Assembly: GCA_958296185.1 (NCBI GenBank)
Contig: CATQIB010000003.1
Span: 1-64,000, forward strand
Direction of reading: 5' to 3'
Length of the DNA stretch: 64,000 nucleotides
Origin: an uncultured Mesonia sp.
Lineage (GTDB): Bacteria; Bacteroidota; Bacteroidia; Flavobacteriales; Flavobacteriaceae
This document shows positions 1 through 9,375 of this stretch, in pieces. Made by a program: the position numbers and the translations under genes. How positions within the stretch are numbered: position 1 is the first letter of the stretch; each line of letters opens with the position of its first letter. Below the pieces are notes generated by a model that saw only the letters and a list, made by a program, of their open reading frames with translations, had not been told where the DNA came from and made no database searches.

Positions 1-2502
1 CCACCCGATAGGGTAGTGCTTTGCTGTCCTAAGCTGATATATCCTAGACCTACATCTTGAATGGTTTTGAGTTTCCTGTAAATCTTGGGAACCGGTTCAA
101 AAAAATCTGTAGCTTCATCGATGGTCATCTCTAAAACATCGTTAATAGATTTTCCTTTGTAACGAATTTCGAGTGTTTCTCTATTAAAGCGTTTGCCTTG
201 GCATGTTTCGCATTCCACGAAAACATCAGGTAAAAAATTCATTTCAATAACCCGTAAACCTGCTCCACGACAAGTTTCGCACCTTCCGCCTTTTACGTTA
301 AAGCTAAACCTTCCTGGCTTATAACCTCTTATTTGGGCTTCGGGTGTTTTAGCAAATAGACTTCTAATTTCAGAAAAAACTCCTGTATAAGTGGCAGGAT
401 TAGATCGTGGTGTTCTGCCTATTGGAGACTGATTAATGTCTATAACCTTATCTATATGTTCAAGTCCCTTTATGTTTTTATAGGGTTTGGGTTCTTTAAC
501 CCCATTAAAATAATGCGCATTCATGATTGGATATAGCGTTTCATTAATAAGGGTTGATTTACCACTTCCTGAAACACCGGTAACTACAATCATTTTTCCT
601 AAGGGGAAAATAGCTGTAATATTTTTTAAATTGTTACCCGTGGCGCCTTTAAGAATTATTTTTTTACCGTTACCTTCTCTTCTTTTCTCTGGTATTTCAA
701 TCGCAACCTTCCATTTAAATAAGATGCCGTTAGGGTATTCTGTTTTAATAATTGTTTGGGACTACCTTCGCTTATAATTTCACCGCCATTTCTACCTGCC
801 TTAGGACCTATGTCAATAACATAGTCTGCACGTTCAATCATATCTTTGTCGTGCTCAACTACAATTACAGAGTTACCTATGTCTCGTAAATTGAGTAGAG
901 AATTGATTAATTTCTCATTATCACGTTGGTGCAAGCCTATACTAGGTTCATCTAATATGTAGAGTACCCCGACCAATTGCGAGCCAATTTGTGTTGCCAA
1001 ACGTATACGTTGTGCCTCACCACCAGATAGACTTTTCGCACTTCGGTTAAGATTAAGATAATCTAGCCCTACATCAAGTAAAAACTGTAGGCGAGTTTGA
1101 ATTTCTTTAATAATTTCTTCGGCAATTTGAATTTGTTTTTTACTAAGCTGTTGTTTTATTTCGGCAAACCAAACACTTAGATTAGCGATATCCATTTGAG
1201 CTAGCTGAGCAATGTTTAAATGATTGACTTTAAAATATAAACTCTCTTTACGCAATCTAGTTCCTGCGCAAGTGGTACAGTCAATTCTATCCATAAAAGC
1301 CTTGGCCCATCTTTTTAATTTCCTAGAATCGTTGTCGTTAAAAGTTTTATCTATAAAAGGTATTACGCCTTCAAAATCTATTTTATGTGAACGTTTAACA
1401 CCTAAATCCTTAGAATTTGAAGTGAATTTTTCTTTACCCCCATGCAATATCAAATTGAGTGCTTCTTGGGGTATTTTTTTATGGGATCGCTAAGTTTAAA
1501 ATCATAGCGTTGCGCTATAAGTTCTAATTGTTTAAAAGCCCAGTTTTTTTTGTATGCACCATAAGGTATTAAACCGCCTGCTTGAATAGACTTCTTTTTG
1601 TCTGGAATAATTTTTTCTATGCTTACTTGATACAACTCGCCAATACCATTGCAAACAGGACAGGCTCCTTTTGGTGAATTAAAAGAAAAGTTATTAGGCT
1701 CTGGATTAGGGTAAGAAATACCCGTAGTAGGACACATCAGGGTCCGACTAAAGTACCGCTCTTTTTTATCTCCATGTTTAATAATCATAAGTACATCTTC
1801 TCCATGGTCTAAGGCGGTTAGTATACTATTGTATAATCTTTTTTGCGTATTTTCTGTTTCGTCAATAGCTAATCGGTCTATGACAATCTCAATATCATGG
1901 GTTTTATACCGATCTAGTTTCATGCCTTTTTCTATATCGATAATCTCACCATCGACACGTACCTTTACAAAACCCTGTTTAGCTATTTGTTCAAATAATT
2001 CACGATAATGTCCTTTACGTGAACGAATAACTGGTGCAAGAATGTTAATGCGTTGTCCTAAATAATCTTTAGAAATTAGTTCTTGAATCTGCTCATCACT
2101 ATAGCTCACCATTTTCTCTCCCGTTTCATAACTATAGGCATCAGAGGCTCTTGCATATAAAAGTCGTAGGAAATCGTAAATTTCGGTAATAGTGCCAACA
2201 GTACTTCGGGGACTTTTACTAGTGGTCTTTTGTTCTATAGCAATCACAGGAGAAAGTCCTTCAATTTTATCTACATCAGGCCTTTCAAGACCACCTAAAA
2301 ATTGTCTGGCATAAGCCGAAAACGTTTCTATATACCTACGTTGGCCTTCTGCATATATGGTGTCAAATGCCAAAGACGACTTACCCGAACCGCTAAGACC
2401 GGTTATTACCACCAGTTGATCTCGCGGAATCTTGACATCAATATTTTTTAAATTATGCACGCGAGCGCCCAGTACTTCTATAAAATCTTCAGAGTTTTTC
2501 AT
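1..2502 (-). pseudogene. uvrA: Excinuclease ABC subunit A (UvrA), C-terminus cut by the window start; frame broken at two A7 tracts (1474-1480 and 659-665). Either pseudogene, slippage-dependent gene or sequencing error
   Basis: ORF 1450..2502 has the UvrA N-terminus (ITGLSGSGKSSLAFDTIYAEGQRRYIETFSAYARQF). ORF 656..1453 continues it (ILHGGKEKF, SLSGGEAQRIRLATQIGSQLVGVLYILDEPSIGLHQRD). The third segment 1..~665 reads [20 protein letters not shown]...[10 protein letters not shown]...[17 protein letters not shown]. Confidence 0.93.
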
Positions 2503-2568
2503 AACAAATTTTGCAGACTGCTAATTTAGCCAATATTAGCTTATAGTGAAAATACCAATCTTAAACCT

Positions 2569-3198
2569 TTAATAAAATTTTTTATTTGTTTCCTCAGGAT
2601 ACTCTTGATCTAAAAGTGCTAGCTTTTCTTGAGCGTGTTGTATTAAATCCGTAAAGAAAATTTCAAACTCATTTTGCATAGATAAATAATGATTTTGCAT
2701 AATGGGAACGGCTTCTGATAATGGTGCCTTGGTAGGAATGCGACGTGACATTTGATCTAGTATTTGAGTTATTCCCGATATACTTTGGTAACTTTTGAGC
2801 CAATTTTGCTTAATCATAATAGGGTAAAACTGATTCACTTTTTGCGGTAAAACCGATTTATTTTGGTCAAGTAAAATATAAAAATTCTCAATAAAATCAT
2901 CTAGGTTTACAATGCTATACTCGGCCCAATTAACGGCTAAGAAGTGATCGTACAGCACATCATTAATCACCTTATTATAGTGTCTAAATTTGTTGAAAAA
3001 CCGATGAGCACTTTGATATACTATAGGATGACTATCGGTATAGCTATCTATAGAACGATGAAGTAATATTCCCTTTTTAATAGCTGTGCTATAATTTTGG
3101 TAATCGTTACCTTTTACGGCATCAGCCATAAAATTGCCCAAAGTGACCATTGGCCTTTCTTGAGATAAATAAATATGTGCCAAATAATTCATAGGCAC
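2569..3198 (-). CDS. acpH: Acyl carrier protein phosphodiesterase (DUF479 family)
   Basis: MNYLAHIYLS...GNFMADAVKG...GILLHRSIDSYTDSHP...DHFLAVNW, typical of AcpH-like HD-superfamily proteins. Confidence 0.8.
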   Translation of the reverse strand: MPMNYLAHIYLSQERPMVTLGNFMADAVKGNDYQNYSTAIKKGILLHRSIDSYTDSHPIVYQSAHRFFNKFRHYNKVINDVLYDHFLAVNWAEYSIVNLDDFIENFYILLDQNKSVLPQKVNQFYPIMIKQNWLKSYQSISGITQILDQMSRRIPTKAPLSEAVPIMQNHYLSMQNEFEIFFTDLIQHAQEKLALLDQEYPEETNKKFY

Positions 3199-3286
3199 AA
3201 GATAGGAGAAAGGCTTTGTTTAAACAAGTATTTTGCAAGCTTACAATACAACAGTATATTTGTTTTTTTTAATTAATACAAAATAG

Positions 3287-4669
3287 ATGACACTTATAAA
3301 ATCAATTTCAGGAATTAGAGGTACAATTGGTGGTAGGGTAGGAGATAATCTTACCCCTATAGATGCCGTAAAATACGCCGCTGCTTACGGTACCTGGCTA
3401 AAAGAAGATAGGAATAAAGCAACCTACAGAGTTGTAATTGGACGAGATGCCAGAATATCTGGAGCTATGATTCAGCAATTGGTCATGAATACTTTAGTAG
3501 GAATGGGTATACAAGTAATAGATCTAGATTTATCAACTACTCCAACCGTAGAAATGGCCGTAAAGTTAGAGCATGCAGACGGCGGCATAATTTTAACAGC
3601 AAGCCATAACCCAAAACAATGGAATGCCCTAAAATTACTAAATTATAAAGGTGAATTTTTAAATGCAGCTGATGGGAAACGAATTTTAGAGATTGCCGAA
3701 GGCGAATCATTTTCTTTTGCATTAGTTGATGAATTAGGGAAAATTACCAAAAATCAGGCTTATATAGATTTGCATATCGATGAAATTTTAGCTTTAGATT
3801 GGGTAGATGTAGAAGCTATCAAAGCTGCCGATTTTAGAGTAGTTGTGGATGGCGTAAACTCTACGGGAGGCATAGCGGTACCGCGCTTACTTGATCGTTT
3901 GGGGGTTGAAACGGTTAAATTGTTTTGCGATCCTACTGGGGAGTTTCCGCATAATCCAGAGCCATTAAAAGAGCACTTGACAGACCTTAGCGAACGGGTA
4001 GTTCAAGAAAATGCAGATATGGGGATTGTGGTTGATCCAGATGTCGACCGGTTAGCCTTTATTGATGAAAATGGAGCTATGTTTGGAGAAGAGTATACTT
4101 TGGTAGCTGTAGCGGATTATGTTTTAGGTAAACAAAAAGGCAATACTGTAAGTAATTTATCTTCTTCTAGAGCATTGCGCGATGTTACTCAAAAACACGG
4201 CGGATCGTATTTTGCTAGTGCAGTTGGTGAGGTAAATGTGGTTGCTTTGATGAAAGAAAAACAAGCTGTTATAGGAGGAGAAGGCAACGGAGGGATAATT
4301 TTACCTAATTTGCATTATGGTAGAGATAGCCTCGTAGGTATTGCACTTTTCTTATCTCATTTAGCACATAAAGAACTTAGTCTTTCTGAGCTTAGAAAAA
4401 CCTATCCGAGCTATTATATGAGCAAAAATAAAGCCCAGCTTACTCCTGGTTTAAATGTTGATGCTTTACTTGATACGATGGCGAAGCAATACAGCAATGA
4501 AGAGGTGAGTACTGTGGACGGAGTAAAAATTGATTTTGAAGAAAGTTGGGTGCACCTTAGAAAATCAAATACAGAGCCAATTATTCGTATTTATACTGAG
4601 GCAAAAAGTCAAAAACAAGCCGACGAATTGGCAGAAAGATTTATGAATGAATTGGAAAGTTTAAGCTAA
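3287..4669 (+). CDS. glmM: Phosphoglucosamine mutase
   Basis: SISGIRGTIGG, TASHNPKQWNALK active-site serine loop, DPDVDRLAF metal loop, GEGNGGI sugar loop. Confidence 0.93.
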   Translation: MTLIKSISGIRGTIGGRVGDNLTPIDAVKYAAAYGTWLKEDRNKATYRVVIGRDARISGAMIQQLVMNTLVGMGIQVIDLDLSTTPTVEMAVKLEHADGGIILTASHNPKQWNALKLLNYKGEFLNAADGKRILEIAEGESFSFALVDELGKITKNQAYIDLHIDEILALDWVDVEAIKAADFRVVVDGVNSTGGIAVPRLLDRLGVETVKLFCDPTGEFPHNPEPLKEHLTDLSERVVQENADMGIVVDPDVDRLAFIDENGAMFGEEYTLVAVADYVLGKQKGNTVSNLSSSRALRDVTQKHGGSYFASAVGEVNVVALMKEKQAVIGGEGNGGIILPNLHYGRDSLVGIALFLSHLAHKELSLSELRKTYPSYYMSKNKAQLTPGLNVDALLDTMAKQYSNEEVSTVDGVKIDFEESWVHLRKSNTEPIIRIYTEAKSQKQADELAERFMNELESLS

Positions 4670-4686
4670 TAAGTCTTTTAAGAAAT

Positions 4687-4725
4687 AAAAAAAGCCTTTC
4701 GTTATTGAAGCGAAAGGCTTTTTTT
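4687..4725. terminator. Intrinsic terminator between convergent glmM and PNGase-like gene
   Basis: AAAAAAAGCCTTTCG-N8-CGAAAGGCTTTTTTT hairpin flanked by A and T runs. Confidence 0.85.
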
Positions 4726-4739
4726 GTACAATAAATTAG

Positions 4740-6104
4740 TTAATTGATTACCGCTGGATTAATTGGCGTGTTGCTTTGCACAATCACAAAAGTATTGGTA
4801 GCATAGAATGCATCACCATTTGCACCATTGTTGGTCCAGTTCTCATAATCATATTCAAAGTTAAAGGTTTGACCGGCCCAGGTACTTTCCATCTCATCAA
4901 TTCTTATAGGTACCTCCATACCCGGGCACCAACCGGCGCGATCAGGTTTCCAGTTTCCTGGCTCTTGGTTGCTTACTGGGTTTTGCGCACATCCAATAGG
5001 TCCCATATCGTGTGTATATTTTTGACTACCATTGATTTTTATATAATGCGTTCTGTAGCACCACTCGGCACAACCTCTTCCGCCACTATCATAGGGTGTT
5101 GCATGTCCCCAACCAGAAATAGTAGAGCGCAAATGTATTTTTTCGGCTTCATTTGGGATACTTACCGATTTATCAAGGTCAAAATTATGTGTTTTTCCAT
5201 AAGGAACTCCCGACGAAGACCAATCATCATAGGCAATAATTGGTACTATAGCCGAGTATTTATATTCAGGTGTGCCATAAATAAAATCAAACTCTACAGA
5301 AACAAGGTAACCTTTACTGTTCCAACATTCTGTGCGAATACGCAATTCATTATTTCCAGTAAGTAAAGATTTAAAATCGGTAACATCATATTCAAATCCA
5401 CGTGGTAGTTGGCTGTTGTCATTCCAGTAAGGCGTTATAAATCTGCCCATTTCATAAAATTCACCACTGGCAGGGTCTTTAACCTTTACATTAGCAAAAA
5501 CATCCCATTCATCACAGCCACCAGCTGGACATCTTAGTTTTACAAACATTTTTATTTGAGAAACTTTATCAATATCAGTAGGAAAATCAAAACTCTGAAC
5601 CGCTGATTGGTCGTGTCCATTACCAAAGGCAACACGCTTATCTGAAAAAGTGCTCATCGTTATGGTTTTCTCTTTTCCTTTTGCATGTAAAGTGATAATT
5701 TTTTCGAATTCGTCACCATTTACAATTTTTAACTCATTGTTTTGTGTGCCCGTTTGGGTAGGTGTAAATTGTACGTAAATAGTTTTGGTTGTTTCCTCAT
5801 CTCCATTTGAAATATCAATACTTTGAGATAAATTTTCAAGATTAAATCCAATTTGAAAATCTCCCGTTGTTGTAATTTGAATGGGAGCGTTGAGGTTTTT
5901 ATATTGCAATGAAAAATTTCGATTACTGCTGCTTCCTAATTCTGTGTCTTCAAAAGTTAAACTGTTAGTATTAGTTGAAATTACTAAATTTTTATCATCC
6001 TCGGTAACAGTGGAAGAATCATCATCACTGCAAGAAAACAATACAGCTGTAAAGCCCAGAAAACACAAAAATAGCGTTTTGCAAATGTGGTTTTTTAAAA
6101 TCAT
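4740..6104 (-). CDS. PNGase F-like peptide-N-glycosidase lipoprotein with extra N-terminal domain
   Basis: Lipoprotein signal ending SCSDDDSS. C-terminal ~300 aa strongly resembles PNGase F: CDEWDVFANVKV, RFITPYWNDNSQLPRGFEYDVTDFKSLLTGNNELRIRTECW, STISGWGHATPYDSGGRGCAEWCYRTHYIKIN, PGNWKPDRAGWCPGM. Confidence 0.92.
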   Translation of the reverse strand: MILKNHICKTLFLCFLGFTAVLFSCSDDDSSTVTEDDKNLVISTNTNSLTFEDTELGSSSNRNFSLQYKNLNAPIQITTTGDFQIGFNLENLSQSIDISNGDEETTKTIYVQFTPTQTGTQNNELKIVNGDEFEKIITLHAKGKEKTITMSTFSDKRVAFGNGHDQSAVQSFDFPTDIDKVSQIKMFVKLRCPAGGCDEWDVFANVKVKDPASGEFYEMGRFITPYWNDNSQLPRGFEYDVTDFKSLLTGNNELRIRTECWNSKGYLVSVEFDFIYGTPEYKYSAIVPIIAYDDWSSSGVPYGKTHNFDLDKSVSIPNEAEKIHLRSTISGWGHATPYDSGGRGCAEWCYRTHYIKINGSQKYTHDMGPIGCAQNPVSNQEPGNWKPDRAGWCPGMEVPIRIDEMESTWAGQTFNFEYDYENWTNNGANGDAFYATNTFVIVQSNTPINPAVIN

Positions 6105-6162
6105 TTTAGTTAAAGTTTAGTTGTTATCAAATGTAAAAACTTTTAACTAAATTGTAATGGCT

Positions 6163-7053
6163 TTAAGAAGTCTTTTCAGCATCAAATCCACTCAATTTGT
6201 GTTTCCATCTTTTGTGTGTCCATAAATAATAAGCAGGATTTTCGTTTATTTGTTTTTCGAGTAATTCGTAATACAAGTCGGTTAATTTAAAATCCTCGTA
6301 ACGCTTAGGGGTATAGGTTATAGGTAGTAATTCAGCTTCGTATCTTCCTCTTTTTACCTTATTAACCTTAAGGTAAACAACGCTAAGATTCAGTTTTTTA
6401 GCAAGATATTCAGGTCCTACGAATGAGGGGACTTTATGATTAAAAAAGTTTACATAATGTTTTGCGTTTTTGGGTCTTGGAGATTGGTCGGCAACCAAGC
6501 CATAACTGCTTAATGTCTTATTTTTTAACATTGTTTTAGGCACTGTTTTGTTGGGCAGCATATGGGTATTGTACTTTCCTCTAATTTTGCGAATAAGCTT
6601 GTCAAAATATTTATTTTTAATAGGCTTATAAACACCATAAGCTTTAAAAGTAATAGAATGAAAGTGCAATGCGTGAACCCATTCATAGCTAGCATAATGA
6701 CCCATTAATAAAATATAACTTTTTTTCTGGCCTTCTATTTCTTTGAGCAATTCTGGATTTAAAATCTTAAAACGGGTTTTTAGTTGTTCATCGCTCATTT
6801 TTAAGGTTTTTATCATTTCTAAAAATGAATCGCAAAAATGATGATAAAATTCTTTACGGATTTTATTTCTTTTACTGGCCGATAATTTTGGAAAAGCCAA
6901 AGCAAGATTTTGATCTACTACTTTTCTTCTATAGCCAATTACATGATAAACCCACAAGTAGACAAAATCAGAAATCATATAAAGTAATGGAAATGGTAAA
7001 ATGGCAAGAAACCATAAAAAAGGGTAACTAATAACAAATATCAATCGTTGCAT
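6163..7053 (-). CDS. Lysophospholipid/lipid A acyltransferase (LpxL/HtrB family)
   Basis: N-terminal membrane segment, LMGHYASYEWVHAL (HX4-type motif), VADQSPRPKNAKHYVNFFN. Confidence 0.85.
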   Translation of the reverse strand: MQRLIFVISYPFLWFLAILPFPLLYMISDFVYLWVYHVIGYRRKVVDQNLALAFPKLSASKRNKIRKEFYHHFCDSFLEMIKTLKMSDEQLKTRFKILNPELLKEIEGQKKSYILLMGHYASYEWVHALHFHSITFKAYGVYKPIKNKYFDKLIRKIRGKYNTHMLPNKTVPKTMLKNKTLSSYGLVADQSPRPKNAKHYVNFFNHKVPSFVGPEYLAKKLNLSVVYLKVNKVKRGRYEAELLPITYTPKRYEDFKLTDLYYELLEKQINENPAYYLWTHKRWKHKLSGFDAEKTS

Positions 7054-7107
7054 GGAGGTGCATTTTGTTGCAAAGATATACTATCTTTGAACACAAACCA
7101 ATGTTAC

Positions 7108-7755
7108 ATGAATAGTATAGAATTAGTCACATTATTGCTTATAGCCATCAACGTAATCGTATCATTTAAAGGCTTTCAAGACACCAATTTTTTTAATCGT
7201 TATAAATTTATGGTAGGACCAATCAAAAATGGAGAGCGTGTTCGTTTTTTAAGTTCTGGCTTTTTACATGTTGACCCTACGCACCTCTTGGTGAATATGC
7301 TTACGCTGTACTTTTTTGCCAACGTGGTAATTTATGATCTTGGTGTATTTGCTTTTATTATCATTTATTTAGGTAGTTTAATTGCGGGTAATTTATTCTC
7401 TTTTATGATGCATAAAAAAAACAGCTATTATAGTGCTGTAGGTGCAAGTGGAGCAGTTATGGGAGTGCTTTACTCGGCTATTTTATTGCGTCCAGATATG
7501 ATGTTGGGCTTATTTTTTATTATTCCCATTCCTGCATATGTTTTTGGAATAGGGTACTTACTCTACACCCTTTACGGAATGAAAGCACAAAATGATTTAA
7601 TAGGGCATGATGCGCATTTTGGTGGAGCCATGGCAGGTTACTTTATTAGTCTTGTTTTAGCACCAAGCCTATTACAAACCAATTTGCTTATAACCATATT
7701 GTTATTAATTCCTTTAATTCTGTTATTTTTTCTTAAAAGAATAGGTAAACTATAA
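7108..7755 (+). CDS. Rhomboid family intramembrane serine protease
   Basis: Multi-TM protein with GASGAVMG catalytic serine motif and downstream H in HDAHFGGAMAGY. Start at MNSIEL (7108) is preferred over the ORF-track start. Confidence 0.9.
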   Translation: MNSIELVTLLLIAINVIVSFKGFQDTNFFNRYKFMVGPIKNGERVRFLSSGFLHVDPTHLLVNMLTLYFFANVVIYDLGVFAFIIIYLGSLIAGNLFSFMMHKKNSYYSAVGASGAVMGVLYSAILLRPDMMLGLFFIIPIPAYVFGIGYLLYTLYGMKAQNDLIGHDAHFGGAMAGYFISLVLAPSLLQTNLLITILLLIPLILLFFLKRIGKL

Positions 7756-7796
7756 GCTTCTGTTTATTTTAGATAAGTAACTAAATGTTTTGAATT

Positions 7797-8264
7797 ATGA
7801 AATCTAACAGTTTATTATTATTTATTTTAATTGCTCTTTCGTTTTCTTGCAAAACAGATCAAAAAAATTCTCGTGTTGAAGATGCTCGTATTGAGGGAGT
7901 TGGACCTGAAGAACAGGAACCTGAAGTGACTATCGATGAGCATACCAGTCGTAATTCATTAGATTGGGCTGCCACCTACGAAGGGGTTTTACCATGTGCA
8001 GATTGTGGAGGAATAGAAACGGCAATTGTGCTAAATGAAGATATGACCTATCAAAAGCAAGAAATTTATTTAGATGAAAATGAAGAGCCATTTATTTCTT
8101 CAGGTAAGTTTGTTTGGAATGAAAGTGGAAATGAAATTGAACTTAAGGAAGAAGACGGCCCCACTTATTATCGGGTTTTAGAAAATAAGCTTATTCAGTT
8201 AAACCAAGCTAAAGAGGAAATTGAAGGAGATCTTGCTGCTTCCTATTATTTGATGAAAAAGTAA
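7797..8264 (+). CDS. NlpE-like copper-resistance/envelope stress lipoprotein
   Basis: Lipobox SFSC; YEGVLPCADCGGIETAIVLNEDMTYQ is the NlpE N-terminal CxxC signature. Confidence 0.8.
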   Translation: MKSNSLLLFILIALSFSCKTDQKNSRVEDARIEGVGPEEQEPEVTIDEHTSRNSLDWAATYEGVLPCADCGGIETAIVLNEDMTYQKQEIYLDENEEPFISSGKFVWNESGNEIELKEEDGPTYYRVLENKLIQLNQAKEEIEGDLAASYYLMKK

Positions 8265-8288
8265 GATTCTTCAATACCATAACAAAGA

Positions 8289-9304
8289 ATGTTTAAACCT
8301 ACTGTTTCTAGCCTCTTAATTTTAGTTCTCTTTTGTGCAGGCTGCACAAAAGAAGATAAAAATATTACAGAATTTGATGATTTATTCAATAGAACCGCAG
8401 AGCCTGTATTTGAAAGTTCTTTTGGCTTAGCAGCCGATCCTTCTGTACTTATGGTGAGAGATACACTTTTTATGTATTTCACCGCAGAAGGCGGAATTGC
8501 AGTAGTCTATTCATTAGATAATGGTAAATCATGGATGAATCCCAGTAACCATATTACTGATGATTACCTGGCGCTTAAAAAAAGATCCTCAGCATGGGAT
8601 AATACCTTAGAAACTCCCGAAGTGGTAAAAGTTGATAACTTGTTTTATATGTACTATACAGGTTATAGGGAAGGAGAGTCTGATAATGAACACGTTCAAA
8701 ATTATGAAATAGGATTGGCAACTTCTCAAAACGGATTCGACTTTGATAGAATTTCATCGTCTGAGGATGGTCCTATAATTAATAGAAATCTTACAGACCC
8801 TTCAGCTTTTGATCATCATGCTTTAACTAGTCCAGGTGTTATTTTTGAAGAAGGATTATTTTATATGGTTTATGCCGGTTGGAATGTTTCACAAAACTGG
8901 ACTGCTACAAATGCTGGTATAAGAATTTTAGGAGCAACATCAAGTGATGGTAGGGTATGGACTAAAATAGGAGAGCCACTTTTAACTAGTGCAGATATTG
9001 ATTTTAGCCCAGATGTTAATGAAGCAAGTTTGCTAAAATCAAAAATAGATGGGTATTGGTTAATTCCTTTCTCTACAGATAGAAGTATAGGATTAGAGCT
9101 AGGTCAAAAACTTTTTTTGGAGATTTTGAAGTGTACCCCAATGCTGTTATAAAACCTGAATTTTATTGGGATAATGAAGTAACAGCTCCAAATGGTATTA
9201 TTCAAGATGGGAAATTGCGTTTATGGTTTCATGGCGTTAAGGAGCCCAATTACTGGCCTTGGGTAATCGGCTATGCAGAGCAAGATTATCCCTTCTTGTG
9301 GTAG
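8289..9304 (+). pseudogene. GH43-like five-bladed propeller lipoprotein, frame broken at T7 (9112-9118)
   Basis: ORF 8289..9152 is a lipoprotein (CTKEDKN) with repeated propeller blades (DTLFMYFTAEGG, NLFYMYYTGYREG, GLFYMVYAGWN). In the -1 frame after T7 the protein continues GDFEVYPNAVIKPEFYWDNEVTAPNGIIQDGKLRLWFHGVKEPNYWPWVIGYAEQDYPFLW* ending at 9304. Confidence 0.8.
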
Positions 9305-9321
9305 CTTAAAGATCGTTAATT

Positions 9322-9353
9322 AAAAAGGCGCTTGTTACTTCAAGCGCCTTTTT
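9322..9353. terminator. Bidirectional intrinsic terminator
   Basis: AAAGGCGCTTG-TTACTT-CAAGCGCCTTTTT. Confidence 0.85.
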
Positions 9354-9375
9354 ATTTAAAGAGTATTTCAACAAA

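Noticed and set aside
1430-1480. Stem TACCCC...GGGGTA downstream of the first uvrA slip site as a frameshift stimulator
   Set aside because: Only 6 bp with a ~30-nt loop and almost no spacer from the slippery site, unlike known -1 frameshift stimulators.
4776-5366. 196-aa plus-strand ORF
   Set aside because: Fully antisense to the PNGase F-like gene, whose protein shows clear homology; the antisense translation has no recognisable domain.
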